Assembly (NCBI GenBank): GCA_035686365.1
Contig: DASRZM010000063.1
Coordinates: forward strand, 1 to 44,406
DNA: 44,406 bases
Direction: 5' to 3'
Source of the DNA: DASRZM01 sp035686365
GTDB taxonomy: Bacteria; Pseudomonadota; Gammaproteobacteria; Xanthomonadales; Xanthomonadaceae
Shown: positions 11,503 through 20,607 of the stretch, one piece after another
Position numbering within the stretch: the first letter of the stretch is position 1
How the letters are laid out: the number at the start of each line of letters is the position of its first letter
The notes under the pieces: model-generated
What the model was told of the DNA's origin: nothing
What the model saw: the letters and a program-made list of their open reading frames with translations, nothing else
The model's database searches: none
Program-made: the position numbers and the translations under genes

Positions 11503-13217
11503 GCCAGGTGCCGCGCATCCGGCGCCGTACGCCGCAGCCGGATGCCGAGCGCACGCTGACCGGGATCCACCCCCTGCTGGCACGCCTGTACGCCGCGCGC
11601 GGCGTGCAGGACGTCCGTCACTGCCAGCCACGCCTGCAGTCGCTCGCTCCGCCCGAGCTGCTGGACGGAATCGACGCGGCCACGGCCCTGCTGGAACGTG
11701 CGCTGTCCGAGCGCTGGCGCATCCTGGTGGTGGGGGACTTCGACTGCGACGGGGCCGCCGGCAGCGCGGTGGCGGTGCGCGGACTTCGCCTGCTGGGCGC
11801 GTGCGAGGTCGGCTACTGCGTGCCGCACCGGATGCGCCACGGCTATGGACTGAGCCCGGAGCTGGTGGACGAACTGCCCACGCCGCTGCCCGGGCTGCTG
11901 GTCACCGTCGACAGCGGAATCGCCTGCCACGAAGGCGTCGCCCGGGCGCGCGCACTGGGAATGCGTGTGCTGGTGACCGATCACCACCTGCCCGGTGCGC
12001 GCCTGCCCCAGGCCGATGCCATCGTCGATCCCAACCTGCCCGGTGACGGCTTCCCGAGCAAGGCGCTGGCCGGCGTGGGCGTCGTGTTCTACGTGCTGCT
12101 GGCCCTGCGTGCCCGCTTGCGCAAAGCTGGCTGGTTCCGGCGGCTCGGGCTGCCGGAGCCGGACCTGATCCCGCTGCTGGACCTGGTCGCCGTGGGCACG
12201 ATCGCCGACATGGTGCCGCTGGATGTCAACAATCGCGCTCTGGTGGCGGCCGGTCTGCGGCGGATCCGCGCCGGCCAGGCCTGCGCCGGGATCCGCGCGC
12301 TGGCCGAGGTGGCCGGGCGCGATCCGGCGGCGATGGTCGCCGCCGACATCGGCTTTGCACTGGCGCCGCGCATCAACGCCGCCGGCCGGATCCAGGACAT
12401 GGGCATCGGCATCGACTGCCTGCTGCAGGACGACCACGGCCAGGCGCTTGCACAGGCGCGCAGACTGGACGCCATCAACCGGGAGCGCCGGACCCTGCAG
12501 CGGGAGATGCTCGAGCAGGCCGACGCCCTGGCCGAAGGCGCCGCCTCGGCGGCGGCGCCGTCACTGACGGTGTTCGACCCGCGCTGGCATCCGGGCATCG
12601 TCGGGCTCGTGGCCTCGCGGCTGAAGGAACGCTGGCACCGGCCCGTGGTCGCGTTCGCACCGGGCGAGGACGGACTGCTGCGCGGGTCGGCGCGCTCGGT
12701 CCCGGGGCTGCACGTGCGCGATGCGCTGGCGGACGTGGCGGCGCGCACGCCCGGCCTGCTGGTGCGCTTCGGCGGCCACGCCGCCGCGGCCGGACTCACC
12801 CTGTCGGCGGGTGATCTGGAACGGTTCGGTGCCGCGTTCGAACAGGTCGTATCCGAGCGCCTGGGGCCGGATCCGGGCGAGGCCGAGCTGCTCAGTGACG
12901 GCAGTCTGGAGCCGGAGTGGTACGGGCGCGAGATCGCCGACCTGCTGCGCTTCGGCGGGCCGTGGGGCCAGGGCTTTCCGGAACCGCTGTTCGACGACTG
13001 TTTCCAGGTGCAGGGCTGGCGGGTGGTCGGCGAAGCCCACCTGCGGCTGGCGCTGGTGCAGCCACAGCACGGACTGGGTATCGGCGCGATCGCTTTCGGC
13101 GGCTGGCACGGCGTGCCGCCGCCGGACCGGGTGCACGCGGCATTCGAACTGGTCCCGGACGACTATCACGGCCGCGGCGGCATCGAGCTGCGCATCCGCC
13201 ACTGGCAGCCCGCGTAG
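11499..13217 (+). CDS. recJ: Single-stranded-DNA-specific exonuclease RecJ
   Basis: RecJ is a 5'-3' single-strand DNA exonuclease of recombination (RecF pathway) and base-excision or mismatch repair. The 572-residue protein has the DHH-family motif DFDCDG at 80-85, TVDSGI, the DHH triad at 161-163 (TDHHLPG), and the DHHA1 motif GGHAAAAG around His427, followed by an OB-like C-terminal part. The GTG start at 11499 overlaps the rpfE stop by four bases and places the domains at the usual distances. A large palindrome and a terminator-like hairpin follow it. Confidence 0.96.
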   Translation: MSQVPRIRRRTPQPDAERTLTGIHPLLARLYAARGVQDVRHCQPRLQSLAPPELLDGIDAATALLERALSERWRILVVGDFDCDGAAGSAVAVRGLRLLGACEVGYCVPHRMRHGYGLSPELVDELPTPLPGLLVTVDSGIACHEGVARARALGMRVLVTDHHLPGARLPQADAIVDPNLPGDGFPSKALAGVGVVFYVLLALRARLRKAGWFRRLGLPEPDLIPLLDLVAVGTIADMVPLDVNNRALVAAGLRRIRAGQACAGIRALAEVAGRDPAAMVAADIGFALAPRINAAGRIQDMGIGIDCLLQDDHGQALAQARRLDAINRERRTLQREMLEQADALAEGAASAAAPSLTVFDPRWHPGIVGLVASRLKERWHRPVVAFAPGEDGLLRGSARSVPGLHVRDALADVAARTPGLLVRFGGHAAAAGLTLSAGDLERFGAAFEQVVSERLGPDPGEAELLSDGSLEPEWYGREIADLLRFGGPWGQGFPEPLFDDCFQVQGWRVVGEAHLRLALVQPQHGLGIGAIAFGGWHGVPPPDRVHAAFELVPDDYHGRGGIELRIRHWQPA

Positions 13218-13256
13218 CCACACGCCTGCTGCATGGTTGTGGCGGCGCGCTCCGCC

Positions 13257-13371
13257 CGCGACCCCCTCCCGGCCTCCCCCTCCGCGCCTGCGGCGCGCAA
13301 GGGGAGGAGACAAGCCGGGCTTGTCTCCCTCCCTTTCGCGCAGCGAAGGGGAGGGCCGGGGAGGGGTCGCG
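13257..13371. repeat. Large imperfect palindrome downstream of recJ
   Basis: About 55 bases on each side form an imperfect inverted repeat centred near 13317 (GACAAGCC-G-GGCTTGTC). The outer arms read CGCGACCCC and GGGGTCGCG, with GGGAGG-rich interiors. It contains no gene. Similar CCCTCCCC/GGGGAGGG palindromes occur as intergenic repeats in many GC-rich genomes. It may form a cruciform or a strong RNA hairpin at the end of the recJ transcript. Confidence 0.75.
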
Positions 13372-13453
13372 CGGCGTCAGCCACGCGCGGGGGCAGCCGC
13401 AAATCCCCACCTATTCGGCGAGGGATCGCGCGGCGCAGCCGCGCGCGGCCCGA

Positions 13454-13484
13454 CCCCTGCCTGGCATCACCCGCCAGGCAGGGG
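13454..13484. terminator. Strong hairpin between convergent recJ and the next gene
   Basis: A perfect 12-base stem, CCCCTGCCTGGC/GCCAGGCAGGGG, with a seven-base loop lies between the recJ end and the end of the minus-strand gene at 13496. There is no T-run on either side, so it could be a bidirectional terminator or a processing hairpin. Confidence 0.55.
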
Positions 13485-13495
13485 AACCGGAGGCT

Positions 13496-14272
13496 TCACT
13501 CCGGCGAGGACAGGTCCGGCCGGTGCACGTAGATCGTGGAGCGCGACTCCTCGAACGAGGACTGCAGTTGCTTCATGGTCGCTTTCGCGGCTCCCTCGGA
13601 CCCGAGCTGCTCGGACAGGAACGTCATGAACGGCTTTTCGGGTTCGGCCATGCCGGCGAAATCCACGTACGGGTAGACGACCGACATGCCGCCGTCGCCG
13701 CCGTGGGTCCAGTTGATGGAGTAGCTGCGCGGCCACTTGCCGTCGACCAGGGCCTTGTGAAGCTTGCCCAGGGCCTCCATCATCTCGCCGTACGCCCCCT
13801 GCCTGACCTGCAGATTGACGACCCGGAAGTAGCGGTAGTCCGCGCGCTCTTCCCACTTGGAGTGGTCGTAGTCGGTCTCGTTGTAATAGTGCTCGACCCT
13901 GGCCACGTGCGGGGCGATCAGCTTCTCGTACTGATCGCTGTTGCCGCTGCGCTCGTTCCACTGGTGCAGTCCATCCAGGTCGGCCCAGTGGTGGCCCCCG
14001 GAACGAAACACGTAGAAGTCCAGGTCGTCGCCGACATGGGGCTGGTACGCGTTCCAGCTGAACGGGTCGCCGGCCTGCTTGCGCCAGGCGACATACTGCT
14101 TGACTGCATCCTCGAACTGCTTGTTGTGGCCGGCCTTGGGCCACAGCACCCAGACGTCGGCAATCTCGCCCGGTGGCGGTTCCGCCTGCGTGCGCTCCTG
14201 CGCCGGCGCGATGCCGACTGCGAACAGCAGCACGACCAGCGCCCAGAGGGCGCCCTTGATGCGCGTACTCAT
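13496..14272 (-). CDS. Secreted hypothetical protein, possible dimeric alpha/beta-barrel fold
   Basis: The 258-residue protein starts at ATG behind GGGGAGG. It has a typical signal peptide (STRIKGALWALVVLLFAVGIAPAQ), so it is probably periplasmic. The mature part is rich in aromatic and acidic residues and shows two related stretches, VWVLWPKAGHNKQFEDAVKQ and YRYFRVVNLQVRQGAYGEMM, suggesting a tandem Dabb-like fold of the kind seen in small ligand-binding or stress proteins; this is a weak inference. There are no catalytic motifs I recognise. It lies between recJ and prfB on the opposite strand. Confidence 0.85.
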   Translation of the reverse strand: MSTRIKGALWALVVLLFAVGIAPAQERTQAEPPPGEIADVWVLWPKAGHNKQFEDAVKQYVAWRKQAGDPFSWNAYQPHVGDDLDFYVFRSGGHHWADLDGLHQWNERSGNSDQYEKLIAPHVARVEHYYNETDYDHSKWEERADYRYFRVVNLQVRQGAYGEMMEALGKLHKALVDGKWPRSYSINWTHGGDGGMSVVYPYVDFAGMAEPEKPFMTFLSEQLGSEGAAKATMKQLQSSFEESRSTIYVHRPDLSSPE

Positions 14273-14365
14273 CGCATTGCCTCCCCTACGTGGACGGTGC
14301 GCCCGGCACCCGGAGGGCCCCGGACGTCGTGCCACTATACGCCGCCGGAGGGTAGGGCGCTGCGT

Positions 14366-14371
14366 TACAAT
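14366..14371 (+). promoter_or_regulatory. Possible -10 element of the prfB promoter
   Basis: TACAAT, four to five of six consensus bases, lies about 32 bases before the prfB ATG in an otherwise GC-rich gap. No good -35 hexamer is seen at the usual distance, so the call is tentative. Confidence 0.25.
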
Positions 14372-14403
14372 GCCGGGCTTTTCGCCAACCTGAAAAAACG
14401 CAG

Positions 14404-15532
14404 ATGGACCTCAATCAGCTCACCTCCGGGATCGCCGACCTGCGCGAGAGGGTGCATGCCCTCAGGGGGTATCTTTGACTTCGATGGCAAGCGCGAACGC
14501 CTCGAGGAGGTGAGCCGCGAACTCGAGGACCCGGCGATCTGGGATGACCCCAAACGCGCCCAGGATCTGGGCCGCGAACGCGCCGCGCTCGAGCGCGTCG
14601 TGGGCGAACTCTCGGAGCTGGGCACGGGCCTGGAGTCGGCGGAGGAGCTGCGCGAGCTTGCGGCCCAGGAGCAGGACCAGGACACGCTCGCGGCGCTGGC
14701 CGGGGATGTCGCCGGCTTTGCGCGGCGCCTGGAGCAGCTCGAGTTCCAGCGCATGTTCTCCGGCCCCATGGACGCCGCGCCGGCCTTCGTCGACATCCAG
14801 GCCGGTGCCGGCGGCACAGAGGCGCAGGACTGGGCCGAGATGCTGCTGCGCATGTACCTGAGATGGTGCGAGTCGCGCGGATGGAAGACCGAGCTCGTGG
14901 AAGTCAGCGCCGGCGAGGTCGCCGGCATCAAGAGCGCCACGTTTCGCGTCGAGGGCGACCACGCTTACGGCTGGCTGAAGACCGAAACCGGCGTGCACCG
15001 GCTGGTTCGCAAGTCGCCGTTCGATTCGGACAACCGCCGCCACACCTCGTTCACCTCGGTGTTCGTGAGCCCGGAGGTCGACGACGAAATCGAGATCGAG
15101 ATCAACCCGGCCGACCTGAAGACCGACGTCTACCGCTCCTCAGGTGCGGGTGGACAGCATGTCAACAAGACCGAGTCGGCCGTGCGCATCACCCACATGC
15201 CCAGTGGCGTCGTGGTCGCCTGCCAGACCGAGCGCAGCCAGCACGGCAATCGCGATCGCGCGATGAAGCAGCTCAAGGCCAGGCTCTACGAACTCGAGGT
15301 CCAGAAGCGCAACGCCGAGAAGGACGTGCTGGAGGCCTCCAAGGCCGACATCGGCTGGGGCAGCCAGATCCGCAACTACGTGCTCGACCAGTCGCGCATC
15401 AAGGACCTGCGCACCGGCATCGAGCGCAGCGACACGCAGCGCGTGCTCGACGGCGACCTGGACGAATTCGTCCAGGCCAGCCTGAAGTCGGGACTGGAGG
15501 CGGGCGCAAGGCGGCAGCAGGCCCACGCATGA
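14404..15532 (+). CDS. prfB: Peptide chain release factor 2 (programmed +1 frameshift)
   Basis: RF2 terminates translation at UGA and UAA. Translation starts at 14404 (MDLNQLTSG) and meets an in-frame TGA at 14476-14478 after 24 codons. A +1 shift at CTT-TGA-C continues in the frame running from 14477 to 15532, giving about 375 residues. The stop-recognition tripeptide SPF is at about 204-206 and the peptidyl-transferase motif GGQ at about 249-251, essentially the E. coli positions. A simple open-reading-frame call would miss the first 24 codons. The stop overlaps the lysS ATG. Confidence 0.97.
14464..14479 (+). promoter_or_regulatory. RF2 autoregulatory frameshift site
   Basis: AGGGGGTATCTTTGAC is the classic arrangement: an internal Shine-Dalgarno-like AGGGGG three bases before CTT, followed by the UGA stop and C. 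Low RF2 lets ribosomes slip +1 and make full-length RF2; high RF2 terminates at the UGA. Confidence 0.97.
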
Positions 15533-17052
15533 GCGACTTACCGATGACCCAACCCGGCGATCGCGACGAGAATTTCCTGATTGCCGAGCGGCGCCACAAG
15601 CTCGGCGAGCTGCGTCTCAGGGGCGCGGCCTTTCCGAACGATTTCCGGCCCACGGACACCGCGCAGGCGTTGCAGCAGCAGTATGCGGACGCGCAGCGGT
15701 GGGACGTTGCGGCGCTGGAGTCCCGGGCACACACGGTGCGCGTCGCCGGCCGCATGCTGGCCAAGCGGGTGATGGGCAAGGCCAGCTTCGCGCAGGTACA
15801 GGACGGCACCGGTCGCATCCAGCTGTTTCTGCAGAGCGAGGCGCTGGGCGACGCATACGCGGAATTCAAGGGCTGGGACATCGGCGACATCCTCGGTGCC
15901 GAAGGCGTGCTGATGCGCACGCGCAGCGGGGAGCTGTCGGTGCGCTGCACCGCGATCCGGCTGCTGGTGAAGTCCTTGCGGCCGCTGCCGGACAAGTGGC
16001 ACGGGCTCGAGGACGTGGAAACGCGCTACCGGCAGCGCTACGTCGACCTGGCCATCAACCCCGAGTCGCGTCGCATCTTCCGGCTGCGCTCGGCGCTGAT
16101 CCGGTACATCCGCGGCTGGCTCGAGGCGGAGCCGCGCGGCTTCCTGGAAGTCGAGACACCGATGATGCAGGCGATCCCCGGTGGCGCGACCGCGCGCCCG
16201 TTCGTGACCCACCACAACGTGCTGGACATGCCGCTGTACCTGCGCGTGGCGCCGGAGCTCTATCTGAAGCGGCTGGTGGTGGGTGGCTTCGAACGCGTGT
16301 ACGAGATCAACCGGAACTTCCGCAACGAGGGCGTGAGTACGCGACACAACCCCGAGTTCACGATGCTCGAGCTCTACCAGGCCTACGCCGACTACGTCGA
16401 CATCATGGACCTGACCGAGCAGATGATCCGGTCGGCGGCCCACGCGGTACTGGGTACGACCGCCCTGGAATGGGAGGGCATGTCCATCGACCTGGGTCCG
16501 CCGTTCCGGCGCTGGCGGCTCGAGGAGGCCGTGCGCGAGCGCAATCCGCAGATCGCGCCCGGCGAGGACCGCGACCGCGACGCGCTGGCCGGGCATTGCC
16601 GCAGGCTCGGCATCCCGGTGCGGGACGGCCATGGCTGGGGCAAGCTGCTGCTGGAGATTTTCGAGAAGACGGTCGAGGCCACGCTGGTGCAGCCGACCTT
16701 CATCACCCACTACCCGGCCGAGGTTTCGCCGCTGGCGCGCGCCTGCGACCTCGATCCGGAGGTGACCGACCGCTTCGAGCTGTTCGTCGGCGGCCGCGAG
16801 ATGGCCAACGGCTTCTCCGAGCTCAACGACCCGGAGGAGCAGGCCGCGCGTTTCCAGGCCCAGGTCGCGGCCAAGGACGCCGGCGACCTGGAGGCCATGC
16901 ACTACGACGCGGACTACATCCGTGCCCTGGAGTACGGTTTGCCGCCGACCGGTGGCCTGGGCGTGGGCATCGACCGGCTGGCGATGCTGTTTGCAGACGT
17001 GCCCTCGATCCGGGACGTACTGCTGTTCCCCTACCTGCGGCCGGAAGCGTGA
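15529..17052 (+). CDS. lysS: Lysyl-tRNA synthetase, class II
   Basis: LysS charges tRNA-Lys with lysine in the cytoplasm. The 507-residue protein has an N-terminal OB-fold anticodon-binding domain (about 60-150, VAGRMLAKRVMGKASF). The class II catalytic core includes motif 1 near FLEVETPMMQAIPGGA, motif 2 FRNEGVSTRHNPEFT and motif 3 GLGVGIDRLAML. The ATG overlaps the prfB stop by four bases, so the pair is co-translated, as is common in proteobacteria. The next 241 bases to rpfG hold no recognised feature apart from a GGGAGG ribosome site at the end. Confidence 0.97.
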   Translation: MSDLPMTQPGDRDENFLIAERRHKLGELRLRGAAFPNDFRPTDTAQALQQQYADAQRWDVAALESRAHTVRVAGRMLAKRVMGKASFAQVQDGTGRIQLFLQSEALGDAYAEFKGWDIGDILGAEGVLMRTRSGELSVRCTAIRLLVKSLRPLPDKWHGLEDVETRYRQRYVDLAINPESRRIFRLRSALIRYIRGWLEAEPRGFLEVETPMMQAIPGGATARPFVTHHNVLDMPLYLRVAPELYLKRLVVGGFERVYEINRNFRNEGVSTRHNPEFTMLELYQAYADYVDIMDLTEQMIRSAAHAVLGTTALEWEGMSIDLGPPFRRWRLEEAVRERNPQIAPGEDRDRDALAGHCRRLGIPVRDGHGWGKLLLEIFEKTVEATLVQPTFITHYPAEVSPLARACDLDPEVTDRFELFVGGREMANGFSELNDPEEQAARFQAQVAAKDAGDLEAMHYDADYIRALEYGLPPTGGLGVGIDRLAMLFADVPSIRDVLLFPYLRPEA

Positions 17053-17293
17053 GGCCGGCCTGGGGAGGCGCGCGCGGGCCACAATAGGTGATCGTGGTCG
17101 CAGCGACCGGGCCCGCCCCCGCGCGTATCGTTGGAACCCGGTCGAGCAATGGCAGGCAAGCCCCGGTCGCCGGGTGCGATTTCCGCGACGTGGAGCGGTT
17201 GCGGGCACGGCCGATGGGAGTAAGCTGTGGTTCGGAAAGGCAAATCCGCGTCGCGGCGATGTTGCCGCCGCGTGAGCGGACGGGAGGAACCCG

Positions 17294-18349
17294 ATGAAGG
17301 TCCTCGTCGTCGACGACCAGGAATCGCAACAGCTTTATTTCCGCGGCGTGCTCCAGGATCTGAGCCCGGAGATCAGCGTGGCCACGTTCGGCGACCCGGT
17401 GGAGGCGCTGGAATGGTCCACGCACACGCTGCCGGACCTGCTGCTGCTGGACTACCGGATGCCGAACATGGACGGGCTGGAGTTCGCCCGCCGCTTCCGC
17501 GAGCCGCTTTCGCACCGCGACGTGCCGATTGTGCTGATCACGGTGGTCGGGGACGAACCGGTCCGTAACGCCGCGCTCGATGCCGGCGTCATGGACTACC
17601 TGGTCAAGCCGGTCAAGCCGCGGGAGTTGCGCGCACGGCTTCGCAACCTGATCGGGTTGCGGCGCCAGCACCAGTCGCTGAAGCTGCGCGCAAGCTCCCT
17701 GGAGCAGCAGCTGCTGGCCAGCATCCACGAGATCGAGACGCGGGAGCGCGAACTGCTGCTGCGGCTGTCCAAGGCCACCGAGTACCGCGAGGGCAGCAAG
17801 AGCTCGCGGCTCGAACGCATGTCGCGCTACACCGGCGTGCTGTGCGAGGCACTGGGCCTGAGCGACGAGGAGATCCGGCTCAACGAGCTCGCGGCACCGT
17901 TGCACGATATCGGCAAGATCGGTATTCCGGATGCCGTGCTGCTCAAGCCCGGGCCGTTGACCGATGCCGAGCGCGAGGTCGTACGCCGGCACGTGGTCAT
18001 AGGCCACGACCTGCTGGCCAACAGCCGCAGCCGCTTCCTCCGGACGGCGGCCGAAATCGCCCTGCGACACCACGAGCACTGGGACGGCAACGGGTATCCG
18101 GACGGGCTGCGGCGCGAGGCGATCCCGCTGCCGGCGCGGATCGTCGCCGTCGCCGACGTGTTCGACGCACTGACCTCGGAGCGCCCATTCCGCGAGGCCT
18201 GGTCGATCGAGGCCGCATTCGAACACGTACGGGACCGTTCCGGGACGCAGTTCGATCCCGATTGCGTCGCGGCCCTGCTGTCCGAACGCGACCGGATCGT
18301 CGAAGTGCTGCACTACTTCGGCGCCGAGCCGCTTGGCCGCAGTCACTGA
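17294..18349 (+). CDS. rpfG: Response regulator RpfG, HD-GYP cyclic-di-GMP phosphodiesterase
   Basis: RpfG couples DSF sensing to cyclic-di-GMP breakdown. The 351-residue protein has a receiver domain with phospho-acceptor Asp53 (LLLLDYRMPNMDG) and Lys105, then an HD-GYP domain with HD at 204-205 (APLHDIGKIGIP), the pair HH at 259-260, and GYP at 267-269 (EHWDGNGYPDG). As in Xanthomonas RpfG, the region before the HD domain reads EYREGSKSSRLERM rather than the commonest HD-GYP sequence. It starts behind GGGAGG. rpfC begins about 20 bases after its stop, so the sensor and regulator are one operon. Confidence 0.95.
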   Translation: MKVLVVDDQESQQLYFRGVLQDLSPEISVATFGDPVEALEWSTHTLPDLLLLDYRMPNMDGLEFARRFREPLSHRDVPIVLITVVGDEPVRNAALDAGVMDYLVKPVKPRELRARLRNLIGLRRQHQSLKLRASSLEQQLLASIHEIETRERELLLRLSKATEYREGSKSSRLERMSRYTGVLCEALGLSDEEIRLNELAAPLHDIGKIGIPDAVLLKPGPLTDAEREVVRRHVVIGHDLLANSRSRFLRTAAEIALRHHEHWDGNGYPDGLRREAIPLPARIVAVADVFDALTSERPFREAWSIEAAFEHVRDRSGTQFDPDCVAALLSERDRIVEVLHYFGAEPLGRSH

Positions 18350-18368
18350 GGCGGGCGGGGCGTTGCAG

Positions 18369-20507
18369 ATGCGCGCGTTGCTGAACCGCTTCCAGGGCCG
18401 TCCGGACAGCGAGCACGAGCAGGCAATCGTCCGGCTGGTCATCGCCGGCATGATCGTGCTCTACCTGGGCGGCCTGCTCTCGGCGGAAAGCGGCCTGCCC
18501 GACGAGCGCCGCTTCTGGGGCTTCTGGATCATGCTGGCCGAGTCCCTGCTGGGCCTGGGCATCCTGATCGGAATCGTGCTGCGCCCGGGCGCTTCGCGTG
18601 CAAGGCGCGTGATCGGGATGCTCGGCGACTACGGCACGCTGGCCGGCATGATGGCGCTGCACGGGGCCGCGCTGTCGCCGCTGTACATCCTGTACCTGTG
18701 GGTGACCATCGGCAACGGCCTGCGTTACGGCACACGCTACCTGTTCGCCGCCATCGGACTGGCGGTTCTTTCGTTCACGGTGGTGCTGCTGGTCAGCGAC
18801 TACTGGCAGCACAACCTGTACCTGGGTATCGGTCTACTGGTCGGACTGGTGGCGATTCCAGGTTACCTGGCTTCGCTGATGCGCGAGCTCACCCGCGCCA
18901 GCGAGGAAGCGCGCAGCGCCAATGCCGCCAAGACGCGCTTCCTGGCCAACATGAGCCATGAGTTCCGCTCGCCGCTGAACGGCATCATAGGCATGGCCGA
19001 ACTGCTCTCGAGCATGCGGCTTGCCCCGGAACAGCGCGAGGCCGCCGAGGTGATCCAGACCTCTGCGCAGTCGCTGCTGCTGCTGGTCGAGGATGTGCTG
19101 GACATCTCGGCCATCGAGGCGGGCAAGCTGCGCATCAGCGAGGAGGACTTCAACCTGCAAGAGCTGGGCAACCGCCTGCAGCTGATGTTCGGCCACCAGG
19201 CCACCGCCAGGGGCCTGGCATTTTCGATCGAGATTCCGCGCGCGCTGCCGACCGTGCTGCGCGGCGACCCGGCGCACCTGACCCAGGTGCTGGTCAACCT
19301 GATCAGCAACGCGATCAAGTTCACCGATCGCGGCCGGGTCGTGCTGGAAGTGACGAAAATCTCCGAGGGTCCCGACAGCGTCGACCTTCGGTTCGCGGTG
19401 CGCGACACCGGCCCCGGGATTCCGGCGGCCGAGCGCGAGCGCATCTTCCGCCCGTTCGAGCGCATCGACGACACCCACACGCGGCGCGTCGGCGGGACCG
19501 GCCTGGGAACCACGATCGCGCGCACGCTGACCGAGCTGATGGGTGGCCGCATCGGGCTCCAGGACAATCCGGGCGGCGGCTCGGTCTTCTGGGTCGAGCT
19601 CCGGTTCGAGACCCGGGTGGGGGCCGAAGCCGGCGGGCCCGGAGCGCAGGCGACTGACAAGGTCATCGCCTTCGACGATCCGTTCGTCCGGCACCGGGCC
19701 CGGGTACGGCCGATGCGGGTGCTGATCGCCGACGATCAGGAGGCGAACCGGATCGTCCTGCAGCGCGTGCTCGAACGCGGCGGCCACCGGGTCGTGCTGG
19801 CCAACGACGGGCGCGAGGCGCTGGATCGGCTCGAGGACGGCGGACTGGACCTGGCGATCCTCGACCTGCACATGCCCGAGTTCAGCGGGATCGAGGTCAT
19901 CAAGCAGACCCGCGTCATGCAGGCCGGTCAACAGTCGCGCACACCGATCGTGGCGCTCAGCGCCGATGCCACGCTCGAGACCGTGCGCGAGACCGAACGT
20001 GCAGGTGCCTTCGCATTCCTCACCAAGCCTGTGGTGGTGGCCAGGCTGCTGGAGGTCCTGGCGGAGGTCGCCGGCGCAGGACGTGAAACCCGGGTGACGG
20101 AAGGCGGTGAACGTGCACAGCCGCTGCGCCTGGACGTGCTCGAAGAACTGGCGGCGATGAACCTGGGGCCGGAGTTCCTGCAGGAGTTCGTCGACCAGTG
20201 CCTGCGCGATGCCTCGCGTTGCGCTTCGGAGATCGAGCGCGCGGGGGCTGGGACGCAATGGGAAAACGTTCGCGAGGCTGCGCACGCGCTCAAGGGCGTG
20301 TCCGAGAACCTCGGTGCGCAGGGCGTCTCGGAACTGGCGCTGCAGCTGATGCGCAGCAGCGACGCCGTGCTGCGGAACGAGTGGCGGGCCAGGATCGGTC
20401 GGCTGAGCGAGCTGCTCGAAACGGTGGCACGTCAGGCCCGGACCGAGGTGGCGCGACTCACCGGCAAAGGCGTGCCTGCCGATCGGCCCGACTGGGAATC
20501 GAGCTGA
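18369..20507 (+). CDS. rpfC: Hybrid sensor histidine kinase RpfC (DSF receptor)
   Basis: RpfC senses the cis-unsaturated fatty acid DSF and phosphorylates RpfG. The 712-residue protein has about five membrane helices in the first 180 residues, including the conserved LYLWVTIGNGLRYG. A HisKA domain with His197 (NMSHEFRSPLNG) follows, then a HATPase domain (NLISNAIKF, DTGPGIP, GGTGLGTTIA), a receiver with Asp499 (LAILDLHMPEFSG) and a C-terminal HPt domain with His639 (EAAHALKG). A TTG at 18333 is an alternative start, but 18369 aligns better with the Xanthomonas N terminus (SEHEQ after the first helix-poor stretch) and follows GGGCGGGG. It converges on rpfF across a 100-base gap with no clear terminator. 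Confidence 0.95.
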   Translation: MRALLNRFQGRPDSEHEQAIVRLVIAGMIVLYLGGLLSAESGLPDERRFWGFWIMLAESLLGLGILIGIVLRPGASRARRVIGMLGDYGTLAGMMALHGAALSPLYILYLWVTIGNGLRYGTRYLFAAIGLAVLSFTVVLLVSDYWQHNLYLGIGLLVGLVAIPGYLASLMRELTRASEEARSANAAKTRFLANMSHEFRSPLNGIIGMAELLSSMRLAPEQREAAEVIQTSAQSLLLLVEDVLDISAIEAGKLRISEEDFNLQELGNRLQLMFGHQATARGLAFSIEIPRALPTVLRGDPAHLTQVLVNLISNAIKFTDRGRVVLEVTKISEGPDSVDLRFAVRDTGPGIPAAERERIFRPFERIDDTHTRRVGGTGLGTTIARTLTELMGGRIGLQDNPGGGSVFWVELRFETRVGAEAGGPGAQATDKVIAFDDPFVRHRARVRPMRVLIADDQEANRIVLQRVLERGGHRVVLANDGREALDRLEDGGLDLAILDLHMPEFSGIEVIKQTRVMQAGQQSRTPIVALSADATLETVRETERAGAFAFLTKPVVVARLLEVLAEVAGAGRETRVTEGGERAQPLRLDVLEELAAMNLGPEFLQEFVDQCLRDASRCASEIERAGAGTQWENVREAAHALKGVSENLGAQGVSELALQLMRSSDAVLRNEWRARIGRLSELLETVARQARTEVARLTGKGVPADRPDWESS

Positions 20508-20607
20508 CGCAGGAACGACCCGGCCCCGGACCCGTTCCCGTCCGGCACCCTGGCGACCGGGCGTGGCGCACGGTTCCCCGCGACCTGCGCGCGACCCGGA
20601 GCGATGT

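Noticed and set aside
18333..18368. TTG start for rpfC adding 12 residues
   Set aside because: The upstream extension overlaps rpfG and lacks similarity, while ATG 18369 has a better ribosome site and matches the family N terminus.
20508..20607. Bidirectional terminator between convergent rpfC and rpfF
   Set aside because: No stable hairpin with a T-run could be found by eye in this gap.
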